Shown here: one piece after another, positions 1 through 8,460 of the stretch
Numbering within the stretch: the first letter of the stretch is position 1
Layout: the number at the start of each line of letters is the position of its first letter
DNA from: JAIRVZ01 sp031553755
GTDB lineage: Bacteria > Bacteroidota > Bacteroidia > Bacteroidales > Azobacteroidaceae
NCBI GenBank assembly: GCA_031553755.1
Contig: JAVBKZ010000021.1
Span: forward strand, 62,001-126,000
DNA length: 64,000 bases
Reading direction: 5' to 3'
Notes under the pieces: model-generated
What the model was told of the DNA's origin: nothing
What the model saw: only the letters and a program-made list of their open reading frames with translations
Databases searched by the model: none
Program-made: the position numbers and the translations under genes

Positions 1-48
1 GCGAAAAAATAATCAATAAATTTATTGAAATAGAACACAATTAAGAAA

Positions 49-172
49 CAGTCTAAAAAGTCATATTTGAATGTTTGTCATTGCGGACTTGATCCGCAAT
101 CTCTTGAAAATCAACAATGATTCATTTGAAGATCCCGCGTCAAGCGCGGGATGACAGGCTTTTTAGACAGCC
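49..172. repeat. dispersed palindromic element, divergent copy
   Basis: Two hairpins (stems ATTGCGGA/TCCGCAAT and TCCCGCG/CGCGGGA) are enclosed by a short terminal inverted repeat (GTCTAAAAAG at 51-60 and CTTTTTAGAC at 159-168). The double-hairpin core matches the elements at 44943-45089 and 56664-56810, but the outer terminal repeats differ. It lies downstream of the minus-strand mltG gene and could serve as its terminator or mRNA 3' end. No coding capacity is seen. The core also resembles the ATTGCGGG...CCCGCAAT elements scattered in other bacterial genomes, which is a memory-based comparison only. Confidence 0.7.
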
Positions 173-207
173 TCATTGGAACTGTATAATACGTTTTTTT
201 GATTTAT

Positions 208-1239
208 TCATCTGATACCATTCCTATTCAAAGCATTCCTGTATTTTTCTGCGTTTCGACAATGTTCCGACCAAGTTGACGCAAAATTATGTTTTCCTGA
301 GAAATCTTCTTTTGCGCACATATAAAGATAGTTATGGTGCGCGTAATTCAAAACGCCATCTATGCCTTTAATAGATGGAATCCGTATTGGTCCCGGAGGC
401 AATCCCTGATATTTATATGTATTGTATGGCGAATCTTCAGAAAGATGAACATTCAATACCCTTTTGATGGAAAAATCACCCACCGCAAATTTTACGGTAG
501 GATCGGCTTGAAGCAACATTCCCTGTTCCAATCTGTTGATATATAGTCCGGCAACAACCGGATATTCGCTTCCGGATGCCGTTTCTTCCTCCACGATAGA
601 CGCTAAAATAGAAACTTGTATTGGTGATAAAGGGATTGATTGAGCTTTTTGCAATCGTTCCGGAGTCCAAAAACGATCATATTCTTTTTTCATTTTATCC
701 ATGAAACTTTTAATCGGAACATTCCAATACATTTCATAAGTATTTGGAATAAATAAGCAAAGAATCGTATTGGTGTCAAAATTCAATTGGCTACAAGAAA
801 TCGAGTCGTTCAGTTGTTGTAATAATTCCCCTTCACCAAACATCAATTGATTTCCGATGCGTTTTGCAAAATCTTCCTTTAACCGGATATTATTGAATGT
901 TATCCTGCAAGGAGTTTGCCGTCCGTTTACTAAAACCTGTAATAAATCCTTACAATTCATTCCCGGATTGACTGCATAACGTCCGGTTTTCATTTTTTGA
1001 GGATATTTTAACGTAGAAGCCAATTGTTTGAAAGTGCCTATATCTTTCATTTTGGCCGTTGTTTCTAATTGAAACAATAAGTCATTAAAATCTTTACGTT
1101 CATCGATATATACATAAACAGTATTGTCTATATTAAAAAAAGAAGAAAATAATTTATTATAGATAATTCCTCCTGCTATAAAGATGATTATCAATAAGGA
1201 AATAATGATTCCAAGAGTTTTTTTACCCGATTTATTCAT
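208..1239 (-). CDS. mltG: endolytic murein transglycosylase MltG (YceG-like)
   Basis: The 343-residue product has one N-terminal membrane helix (about residues 9-29, IIISLLIIIFIAGGIIY) followed by an extracytoplasmic YceG/MltG domain. Family hallmarks are visible: the catalytic-Glu region IVEEET (E217), then INRLEQGMLLQADPTV, YNTYKYQGLPPGPI and a C-terminal FSGKHNFASTWSEH. MltG cleaves nascent peptidoglycan strands and acts as a length-setting terminase at the inner membrane. The length is typical of the family. It is divergent from the tRNA-Ser gene and has a -7 element on the minus strand (1272-1279). It is unrelated in role to the glycan cluster that follows. Confidence 0.95.
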   Translation of the reverse strand: MNKSGKKTLGIIISLLIIIFIAGGIIYNKLFSSFFNIDNTVYVYIDERKDFNDLLFQLETTAKMKDIGTFKQLASTLKYPQKMKTGRYAVNPGMNCKDLLQVLVNGRQTPCRITFNNIRLKEDFAKRIGNQLMFGEGELLQQLNDSISCSQLNFDTNTILCLFIPNTYEMYWNVPIKSFMDKMKKEYDRFWTPERLQKAQSIPLSPIQVSILASIVEEETASGSEYPVVAGLYINRLEQGMLLQADPTVKFAVGDFSIKRVLNVHLSEDSPYNTYKYQGLPPGPIRIPSIKGIDGVLNYAHHNYLYMCAKEDFSGKHNFASTWSEHCRNAEKYRNALNRNGIR

Positions 1240-1271
1240 TCTAAAATTTTTGAATCAGTATGATTATAGTG

Positions 1272-1279
1272 CAAAGTTA
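1272..1279 (-). promoter_or_regulatory. -7 element of mltG promoter
   Basis: On the minus strand the sequence reads TAACTTTG, a perfect match to the Bacteroidota -7 consensus TAnnTTTG, 33 nt upstream of the mltG ATG. I do not see a clear -33 TTTG at the usual 19-24 nt spacing. Confidence 0.55.
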
Positions 1280-1319
1280 CAATTCTAAACATTATCTATT
1301 GAAAATAGTAGGCAAAAAC

Positions 1320-1350
1320 TTTGAAAAGTTTAAAGATTCTTTTATCTTTG
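1320..1350 (+). promoter_or_regulatory. promoter of tRNA-Ser (TTTG-N19-TATCTTTG)
   Basis: TTTG at 1320-1323 and TATCTTTG at 1343-1350 are separated by exactly 19 nt, matching the -33/-7 architecture known for Bacteroidota primary sigma factor promoters. The tRNA starts 32 nt downstream, so transcription should start around 1355-1358 with a short leader to be processed off. Confidence 0.75.
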
Positions 1351-1382
1351 CACCGCTGTTTACAAAAACAGAGAAAAGTATT

Positions 1383-1469
1383 GGAAGTGTGGGTGAGTGG
1401 CTGAAACCACCAGTTTGCTAAACTGACGTACGGGTAACTGTACCGGGGGTTCGAATCCCCCCGCTTCCG
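1383..1469 (+). tRNA. tRNA-Ser (anticodon GCU)
   Basis: The 87-nt sequence folds as a class II tRNA. The acceptor stem GGAAGTG (1383-1389) pairs with CGCTTCC (1462-1468), with one G-U pair and discriminator G at 1469. The anticodon loop TTGCTAA places GCT at 1417-1419. There is a long variable arm (ACGTACGGGTAACTGTAC) and a T arm GGGGGTTCGAATCCCCC. The long variable arm and the anticodon both indicate serine (AGC/AGU codons). CCA is not encoded. Confidence 0.97.
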
Positions 1470-1480
1470 CAAATCAAGAG

Positions 1481-1516
1481 AAATCCTGCAAATTTAAAAT
1501 TTGTGGGATTTTTTGG
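1481..1516 (+). terminator. Rho-independent terminator after tRNA-Ser
   Basis: AAATCCTGCAAAT and ATTTGTGGGATTT form a continuous stem that includes two G-U pairs, followed by a T run (TTTTTT to 1514). It begins 12 nt after the tRNA and is the strongest classic terminator in the window. Confidence 0.85.
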
Positions 1517-1960
1517 TTTAAAAAAGGTTTGATGAGCCAAATTCTGTTATTAAAAATTTCCCAATAAGACTTTTCTATTTCCCAAAATTTGATTCCCTTT
1601 TATGAATTTTGAAAAAAACGAATCATTTTACACATCTGGCAATATAATTTACATGTTGATTCTTTTTTCCTACACAATCTAAATTTATGTCGATTTTTAT
1701 ACTCTTTTCTGAATAATATTCGTTATTGGTGCCTGATTACAATATTCATTGGGTCGTTTAATCTGTAATTAACCCATTAATTAACCCTATTGAAGTTATA
1801 ATTGAACAGAAAATTTGTATTGAATTAATAATATTCATAAAGGTTGTAACCTTAATGGTAATTTTTTATTGTCATTTTTACAGAGTTAACATAAGGGTTA
1901 AATCTGATATAATTGTCAATTGATTAAAAAAATAATGAATAATCTAAATAATAAAATATC
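1517..1960 (+). other. intergenic region leading into unit 1
   Basis: No ORF or RNA gene is visible in this AT-rich stretch. It contains the TTAACCC boxes and weak promoter described separately, plus an inverted GGGTTAA at 1895-1901 preceded by GTTAAC at 1885-1890. The coding leader of the first glycan gene is otherwise featureless. Confidence 0.5.
1769..1817 (+). promoter_or_regulatory. tandem TTAACCC boxes and putative promoter of unit 1
   Basis: TTAACCC occurs at 1769-1775 and 1781-1787 (12-nt period, TTAACCCATTAATTAACCC overall). A weak -7-like AAAATTTG lies at 1810-1817, 29 nt from the start of the second box. Nearly the same arrangement recurs upstream of 25049, 45838 and 63111. The -7 match is the poorest of the four and its spacing is one nucleotide longer. 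The inference is an operator/promoter for the operon starting at 1961, with a leader of about 135 nt. Confidence 0.6.
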
Positions 1961-3991
1961 ATGAATGTAAAATTGAAGTTGTGTTTGTTAATTGTGTCGT
2001 TGGTTTTGTTTAACCTTAATATTTTTTCAGCAATTGGGATTGAAAAAGCAGTGACTTCTATCTCGTTAAAAGTTCCGGGAAATCATTCAAAAGAATATAG
2101 TTTAACACCTCAACTTTTAAGAACCGGAGAATATAATCTGGTTAGTTCAGAAAAAGAATTTCCTGCAATTATTTCTCAAACAATAGAAAAAAGTGGAGGA
2201 TCCGATCGAATTATAACGAAAATTAAAGCGGATGAAGACATTTACTTCAATTTTGCTCAAAAAATAGAAAGTGGTTTTAACCACAACGACTGTCAGTTTT
2301 ACATGCCCGGATTTTGGTACAGACGCAATCTTCGTTCTCCCAAAGAAGCGCCATCTTTTCATACTTCCGACAGTTGGATTTTCCGTGAAGACAGATTAAG
2401 TACTCCGTTAACAGGAATATATAATGAAAAAACAGGAGAATACATTACTGTTATTAGGATTGATGACTTCAAAAATGAGGCTTTGACCACCCACAAAGAA
2501 GGCGAAGTTATCGTTTCCGGAAAAACATCCATCGGTTACACCGGATTTGAAAATATAAACGGTCAATCTGCTCTTTCATTTGGATTTCCATACCATGAAG
2601 CCCCTAAAACATATATGAGAAAATTGACATTAAGTCCTGAAATATGCGCGTTTCAATGCTTGAAAAAAGGAGAATCACTAACGCTTGTATGGGAAGTTAA
2701 CAAAAATAAAGTAAGTGACTTTTCTGAGTTCATTTCTAAAGTTTGGGAATATTCTTATGATCTTAATAAGCCTCAAGTTGTGAATACTCCTTACACCTCT
2801 GATGTCATGAAAGATGTAATAAGCAATTTTTTTACTCAAAGTTATGTTGATAATAAAGCGTTGAAATATACTTCCGGCGTACACTTGCATATTGATGATT
2901 GTAAAAGTACAGGTATTGCTGAAGTTGGGTTTGTGGGTCGTGTTTTACTGAACGCTTTCAACGCGATGGAATATGGAGAACAAAAAAATCGTCCTGAATT
3001 AGTGAAAAATAGCCAAAAAATATTCGAAAGTTACCTTGGAAATGGCTTGACTAATTCCGGATTTTTTAGAGAAGTTGTAGATTTTAAAAATAATTCAGAA
3101 GAACGCAACCTCAGTATACGCCGCCAGTCGGAAGGGCTTTACGCTATACTTTATTATCTTCAGTATGAAAAGAAACAAGGTCGTAAACATTCGGAATGGG
3201 AGCAAAAAGTGAAAAATATGTTAGATCTGATATTGAAATTACAGAAAGAAGACGGAAGTTTTCCCCGTAAATTTAAAGATGATTTAAATATTGTGGACAA
3301 CAGCGGAGGAAGTACACCTTCGGCTACTCCCATGTTAGTGTTGGCATCCAAATATTTTAATGACAAAAAATATATGGAAAGCGCTAAAAAAACGGCGCGA
3401 TATCTTGAAAAAGAAATTATCTCGAAAGCGGACTATTTTTCTTCTACCCTTGACGCGAATTGCGAAGACAAAGAAGCCTCATATTATGCTTCAACCGCTT
3501 TATATCATCTTTCATTATTTACTAAAGGGAAAGAAAGCCAATATTATAGCGATTTGGCAAAAAAATCAGCTTATTTCTGCCTGACATGGTATTATACTTG
3601 GGATGTTCCTTTCGCTCAAGGACAAATGTTGGGAGATGTAGGTTTAAAATCTCGTGGTTGGGGAAATGTATCGGTTGAAAATAACCACATTGATGTTTAT
3701 ATTTTTGATTTTGCTACAGTTCTTAATTGGTTAGCAAATAAATACAACGAACCTCGTTTTTCTGATTTTTCAAAAGTAATCACAACATCCATGTGCCAAT
3801 TACTTCCTTATGAAGGACATCTATGTGAAATTGCCAAGAAAGGTTATTATCCGGAAGTTGTTCAACATACCAATTGGGATTATGGTAAAAATGGCAAAGG
3901 TTTTTATAATGATATTTTTGCTCCGGGTTGGACAGTCGCCTCACTTTGGGAAATGTTGTCTCCCGAAAGAATACAATTATTCTTAAAATAA
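1961..3991 (+). CDS. secreted six-hairpin (alpha/alpha toroid) glycosidase-like protein, family unassigned
   Basis: The 676-residue product has an N-terminal signal peptide (LCLLIVSLVLFNLNIFSAIG). A beta-rich N-terminal half runs to about residue 270. The C-terminal half has repeated helical hairpins of the alpha/alpha-toroid type: FVGRVLLNAFNAMEYG, RRQSEGLYAILYYLQYEKKQG, LILKLQKEDGSFP, ATPMLVLASKYFNDKKY, YYASTALYHLSLF. LQKEDGSFP resembles the turns of six-hairpin glycosidases and lyases. I cannot assign a GH or PL family and do not claim a substrate. It is the first gene after the TTAACCC promoter, 52 nt before the next gene. A polysaccharide hydrolase or lyase in the periplasm or exported is the likeliest role. 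Confidence 0.6.
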   Translation: MNVKLKLCLLIVSLVLFNLNIFSAIGIEKAVTSISLKVPGNHSKEYSLTPQLLRTGEYNLVSSEKEFPAIISQTIEKSGGSDRIITKIKADEDIYFNFAQKIESGFNHNDCQFYMPGFWYRRNLRSPKEAPSFHTSDSWIFREDRLSTPLTGIYNEKTGEYITVIRIDDFKNEALTTHKEGEVIVSGKTSIGYTGFENINGQSALSFGFPYHEAPKTYMRKLTLSPEICAFQCLKKGESLTLVWEVNKNKVSDFSEFISKVWEYSYDLNKPQVVNTPYTSDVMKDVISNFFTQSYVDNKALKYTSGVHLHIDDCKSTGIAEVGFVGRVLLNAFNAMEYGEQKNRPELVKNSQKIFESYLGNGLTNSGFFREVVDFKNNSEERNLSIRRQSEGLYAILYYLQYEKKQGRKHSEWEQKVKNMLDLILKLQKEDGSFPRKFKDDLNIVDNSGGSTPSATPMLVLASKYFNDKKYMESAKKTARYLEKEIISKADYFSSTLDANCEDKEASYYASTALYHLSLFTKGKESQYYSDLAKKSAYFCLTWYYTWDVPFAQGQMLGDVGLKSRGWGNVSVENNHIDVYIFDFATVLNWLANKYNEPRFSDFSKVITTSMCQLLPYEGHLCEIAKKGYYPEVVQHTNWDYGKNGKGFYNDIFAPGWTVASLWEMLSPERIQLFLK

Positions 3992-4043
3992 TCAATCACA
4001 AATTCTACAAAAAACTATTATACCCTTATTTATTTTTAAAATC

Positions 4044-6254
4044 ATGAAGAAAAAATTACTATCGTTAGGAATTAGTGCGATACTTGCTCTGGCAGCGACA
4101 GCACAAGATGTTGATTACACAAGTTTAATTAAAAACAACAGTTTTGAATACGCATGGGAAAATCAACTCGCAGAACCAGGTATTGATGGTTGGATAACCA
4201 CAGGTTCTGGTACTTGGCGACCTTTTGCTGCAACAGATGAAAACCACCAAAAATTTTATGGATGGAATGTAACTGATTGGAGTATAAGAGCGGGTGGTGG
4301 CAACTCTCAGTCGTTAGATAAATCCGCTAATGCGACTAAAGTTGGGGATTTTAATATTGTAATTTATGGCAATGGAAAGATTGGCTCGTTATGGGAATTG
4401 TCCCAGGTTATCAGTAAAGATGATCTTCCTGCAGGAATTTACAAAGTGCAAGCTCGTTTGGCGGTTAATGTTACCGGAACTAAACCTCGATTGACAAGTC
4501 AGCGTTTGTTTGCCAACCAAAGTGTACAATATCATGGACCTCAGACAACTTATACAAAAAATTTGACTACTGGAGAAGTCAATACTTTCGCAGGTTATCC
4601 TGGTACTGACGGATCTCTTGATGAAATGACGGTATATACAACAATTGGAGAAAATGACAGTTTAAAAATAGGTATTCGTACAGGATGTGTAAAACCAGAT
4701 GGAACATTTGAAACAGGTAATATTGATCCTTTTTGGGGATGTTTTAAAGCCGACTATTTCCGTATTACAAGAATGAGTGACAACACAGACTATGTACCTT
4801 TTACGAAGCTTACTTCATTGTCTTTGAAAAATGGAGGACTCACATTAATTCCGGCTTTCAATCCTGAAATTAAAAATTATACGGTTTATCTTCCGGAAGG
4901 AACAACAACTGTAACTCCAATCGCAACAGCTCCGGCAGGAGGTGTCATAACAGGTAATGGTGAAGTAACTTTAAATGGAGGATCTGGTACTTCTACAATT
5001 TTGGTTACAGCACCCAACGGAACAACTATAGGAACTTATACCATAAATTATATAGTTTATACTTTTACAAATGCTGTTGATTGTTCTAATCTGATAACCA
5101 ACAACAGTTTTGAATATGCTTGGGAAAATCAGCTTGCCGGAGAAGGAGATGCTGCTCTTCCTGCAAATGGTTGGAAAAATGGCAATACTTGGCGTCCTAA
5201 GTACACTGCAAATACTAGTATTTATAATACATTTTATGGATGGGAGGTAACAGATTGGAGCATGAGAAATGGTACTAACGATGCACAGTCGCTAGAAAAA
5301 GATGGTTATCCTAAAGATCAAAATTTTGATATCGCTATTATGGGGAATAATTTCTTCAGTGGTGAATTGTGGGAAATGTATCAAGTTATCGACAAAAATG
5401 CCCTTTCTGCCGGAACATACAAAGTACAAGCTCGTTTGGCAGTTGATGGTCCTAAACAACGGACTACCCAACGTTTATTTGCCAACAATAAAGTGCAATA
5501 TCATGGAACAGAAGAGCAATATGTAAATAACAAATACCTATTAGGAAACGAAGTCGCTACTTTTGCAGGCTATTCAGGTATTGTCAATGTTCTTGAAGAA
5601 ATGAAAGTGTATGTTACTATCGGCGAAGATGACGATTTGATGATTGGTATCCGATCTGGAAATAAAAAAACGGACGGAACATTTAATACAACTGCTACAG
5701 ATCCGGTATGGGGTGGGTTCAAAGCTGATTATTTCCGCTTGATAAAAATTGACCCTGCTCAAGCGGCAGATGCCACGTTAAGCGGCATAACTTTAAATCC
5801 AAACGCTACATTTGTTCCAAATTTCAGTCCTCAAACTACATCCTATAATGTACAGTTGCCAGTTGGAACAAATTCTGTTACTCCTATGCTTCTTCCAACT
5901 ATTCCTGATGCCAAAATTACAGGTGTTGGCGCGGTAGATGTGAGTTCCGGATCGGGAGTTTCAACAATTGAAGTAACGGCTCTTAATGGTACAACAAAAA
6001 AAATATATACAATCAATTATTCAGCAGGACCTGTTACTGGCTTTAAAGAAGCAAAAGCCGTAGATTGTACATACAGTGTTGTTGACAGAAGATTGTCAGT
6101 TTTTGGAGTAGATGCTTATAGCGTATATTCTATAAACGGAGTAAAAATAGCCGATGTACGTAATAACGCCGAAAGGACTATTGTTGCTCTTGCTCAAGGA
6201 ATTTATATTGTAAAAACAGCAAATAATCAAACGCTGAAAGTTATCGTAAGATAA
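4044..6254 (+). CDS. T9SS-exported protein with two 'RLFAN' repeat domains and two cadherin-like domains
   Basis: The 736-residue protein starts with a signal peptide (MKKKLLSLGISAILALAATAQ). It then has repeat domain 1 (about 24-245), a cadherin-like beta-sandwich (about 253-336), repeat domain 2 (about 345-568), a second cadherin-like domain (about 575-659), and a C-terminal sorting-type domain (about 670-736, ending in GIYIVKTANNQTLKVIVR). Each repeat domain has the landmarks NNSFEYAWENQL, FYGW, AGxYKVQARLAV, QRLFAN, VQYHG, FAGY, IGIR and FKADYFR. No catalytic motif is evident, so it is likely a surface or released glycan-binding protein. Five more proteins carrying this repeat lie at 45838-60980. 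A strong hairpin terminator follows. Confidence 0.75.
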   Translation: MKKKLLSLGISAILALAATAQDVDYTSLIKNNSFEYAWENQLAEPGIDGWITTGSGTWRPFAATDENHQKFYGWNVTDWSIRAGGGNSQSLDKSANATKVGDFNIVIYGNGKIGSLWELSQVISKDDLPAGIYKVQARLAVNVTGTKPRLTSQRLFANQSVQYHGPQTTYTKNLTTGEVNTFAGYPGTDGSLDEMTVYTTIGENDSLKIGIRTGCVKPDGTFETGNIDPFWGCFKADYFRITRMSDNTDYVPFTKLTSLSLKNGGLTLIPAFNPEIKNYTVYLPEGTTTVTPIATAPAGGVITGNGEVTLNGGSGTSTILVTAPNGTTIGTYTINYIVYTFTNAVDCSNLITNNSFEYAWENQLAGEGDAALPANGWKNGNTWRPKYTANTSIYNTFYGWEVTDWSMRNGTNDAQSLEKDGYPKDQNFDIAIMGNNFFSGELWEMYQVIDKNALSAGTYKVQARLAVDGPKQRTTQRLFANNKVQYHGTEEQYVNNKYLLGNEVATFAGYSGIVNVLEEMKVYVTIGEDDDLMIGIRSGNKKTDGTFNTTATDPVWGGFKADYFRLIKIDPAQAADATLSGITLNPNATFVPNFSPQTTSYNVQLPVGTNSVTPMLLPTIPDAKITGVGAVDVSSGSGVSTIEVTALNGTTKKIYTINYSAGPVTGFKEAKAVDCTYSVVDRRLSVFGVDAYSVYSINGVKIADVRNNAERTIVALAQGIYIVKTANNQTLKVIVR

Positions 6255-6265
6255 AAAATACATTA

Positions 6266-6314
6266 TTAGCACACAGAATACCTGAATATTAATAGTAATC
6301 TGTGTGCTAATTTT
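6266..6314 (+). terminator. hairpin terminator after the repeat protein
   Basis: TTAGCACACAGA (6266-6277) and TCTGTGTGCTAA (6299-6310) are perfect 12-bp complements followed by TTTTA. This suggests at least partial termination or mRNA 3'-end protection between 6254 and the next gene. No consensus promoter is seen in the remaining 60 nt, so read-through is plausible. Confidence 0.7.
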
Positions 6315-6374
6315 ACTTTCAGTACAACTTTCATCTTTTACAAGAATTATGTAAGAACCTAAAATAAAAATAGG

Positions 6375-8396
6375 ATGAAAATAAAAATACCATTTAGTAT
6401 TATCTTCATATTGAGGAGTAAAATTACATTTATTCTTGCTCTTTTTATTTTTTCTTTAATTTTTACTAACTGTACAGAAGAATCAGACCATTTTTCTGAT
6501 AAAGAAGAAGAGGAGGTTGTAACTCCCAATACAGCAAGGTTGCTTAGTGGTAATAAGAATATGCCTACAGGTGGTATGATTACAACTGAATACAAAGACT
6601 CTCCTGTTGCATCAACCATAGATAAACTGGTAGATGATAATGTCAATACTCTTTTTTCCACTCCTCATAAGAAATTTTATATACATTGGGACGGATATCA
6701 GTCTGTCATAGTAAATCATTACACCTTGACTTCGGGCGGTGATCGCTCTATGGATCCTAAATCATGGACTCTTTCCGCGTCGTATAATAACATGTCTTGG
6801 ATTGTAGTTGACAATCAGACCAATCAGGTTTTTACAAATACAGGAGAAACGAAATCATATAGTTTTACTAACAAAACCACGTATAGATATTATAAGTTGG
6901 ATATTACAGCCAACAATGGAGGTTCTTCAACTCAAATAGCAGAGTGGACTTTGGAAAAAAAAGAAAATCCGGACTTGCCTAATTCCGAAAATGTTGAAGT
7001 ACAAAATACCAATGTACCCACAGCGGGAATTATTACTTCGCAGTACAGCGACTCGCCCGAAGAGTCTAATATCCTTAAAATCATTGATTCAAACAATAAT
7101 ACAAAGTTTGTAACTCATCACAAGGAGTTTTATATTTTGTGGGAAGGTAGCGCAAAAGCGATGGTTACTTATTACGCGTTCACGTCTGCCGCTGAAAATC
7201 CGGAAATGGATCCTGAATCGTGGACTTTTTCTGCATCAAACGATAAGGAGTCGTGGACGGTCTTAGATACACAAAAAGAACAATTGTTTAAAACCAGAGG
7301 TGAAAAGAAAGAATATTATTTTAACAATACAATTGCTTATAAATTCTACAAATTAAATGTATTGAGTAATAAAGGTGGTGAATCCACACAAATAGCTGAG
7401 TGGAAAATGAGGGCTTTCCCCTCCAGTATGACTGACTTGATGACTTATTCAAATGGAAGGACATACTCATCACAGACTCCGATGGGCACAAAATTTCAGA
7501 ATAGGCATGTTACCACAGCCGCGGATAAAATCTGGTTGTCCACCGCTTCAAATGAACCAGCGCTACTCAATTCAGCGTCGAGTCTCACTCAATGGAAAGA
7601 ATTCGCGGTAACTCTTTATCCCTACAATGTTCCAATGCCTGCCGATGTGAATCAACATGGTGTTGGCGACTGTTGCGCATTGGCTGTTTTTGCCTCATTT
7701 GCTTATATCTATCCCAATTTTATAAAAGATATAATTACAGATAATGGAGACAAAACATATACCGTTGCCATGTTTGATCCACAAGGAAATCCTGTGGATG
7801 TAACAGTATCTTCTAAATTTTTGGCTGACAAAAATGGAACGATAGGAGCTGTAACCGGTAAAAATAACCGGGTGACTTGGGCTACCATACTCGAAAAAGC
7901 AATGATGAAATGGCAAAATATCTATAAAGTAAATGAAGATATTGGAGGAATAGGTACCGAACATGTCGCACCGCTTTTTACCGGAGATGGTGACAGTTTC
8001 GCTTTTTCAGCGAACAAGTTGAATTCCGAACAGCTTTTACGAGCTGTGATTGTGTCTCTCATTCAAGGTAAGATTGTTGTCGGTGGATTCACGAAAGGTG
8101 GAGTTGCCGTCAGCGGTAACCACAAAACTGTATCGGGACATGCTTTTACCATGATGCATTCGTTAAACAAAACAGCTTTGTTCTCCATGCGTAATCCATG
8201 GGGAGGAGAAGAAGATGGGGTCTTAAATATTCCAGATAACGATATTATTCCACCAATGATTGATGTGCGTATTGTGAATCCGGGCAAAGCGGCAAAATAT
8301 GCCAAAGGATCCACTGATCCCTATACACCTCCTAATTACGCTCCTTCCGAGAATCGCATTCGGGTCGCGGAAGAATTACTGAGATCAGGGATGTAA
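6375..8396 (+). CDS. calpain-like cysteine protease (C2 family) lipoprotein with two discoidin-like domains
   Basis: The 673-residue product has a long lipoprotein signal ending in a lipobox (IFTNC). Two F5/8 type C (discoidin)-like domains follow at about 53-195 and 205-348; both contain MDPxSWTxSAS, a W-V/T-V-D core and STQIAEW. The C-terminal half (about 355-673) has a calpain-type catalytic triad: C433 in QHGVGDCCALAVFASFA, H589 in SGHAFTMM and N607 in MRNPWGG. Calpain-family bacterial proteases are scarce; here one is predicted to be anchored outside the cytoplasm and tethered to carbohydrate by the discoidin domains. The same discoidin type is found five times in the GH76 protein at 31834. 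No calcium-binding PEF-hand is visible. Substrate unknown. Confidence 0.8.
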   Translation: MKIKIPFSIIFILRSKITFILALFIFSLIFTNCTEESDHFSDKEEEEVVTPNTARLLSGNKNMPTGGMITTEYKDSPVASTIDKLVDDNVNTLFSTPHKKFYIHWDGYQSVIVNHYTLTSGGDRSMDPKSWTLSASYNNMSWIVVDNQTNQVFTNTGETKSYSFTNKTTYRYYKLDITANNGGSSTQIAEWTLEKKENPDLPNSENVEVQNTNVPTAGIITSQYSDSPEESNILKIIDSNNNTKFVTHHKEFYILWEGSAKAMVTYYAFTSAAENPEMDPESWTFSASNDKESWTVLDTQKEQLFKTRGEKKEYYFNNTIAYKFYKLNVLSNKGGESTQIAEWKMRAFPSSMTDLMTYSNGRTYSSQTPMGTKFQNRHVTTAADKIWLSTASNEPALLNSASSLTQWKEFAVTLYPYNVPMPADVNQHGVGDCCALAVFASFAYIYPNFIKDIITDNGDKTYTVAMFDPQGNPVDVTVSSKFLADKNGTIGAVTGKNNRVTWATILEKAMMKWQNIYKVNEDIGGIGTEHVAPLFTGDGDSFAFSANKLNSEQLLRAVIVSLIQGKIVVGGFTKGGVAVSGNHKTVSGHAFTMMHSLNKTALFSMRNPWGGEEDGVLNIPDNDIIPPMIDVRIVNPGKAAKYAKGSTDPYTPPNYAPSENRIRVAEELLRSGM

Positions 8397-8460
8397 AAAT
8401 AACGTTTCCTCTGAAATGTTATATACATAAATAAATTTAACAAAGAATGATAAAATAATA

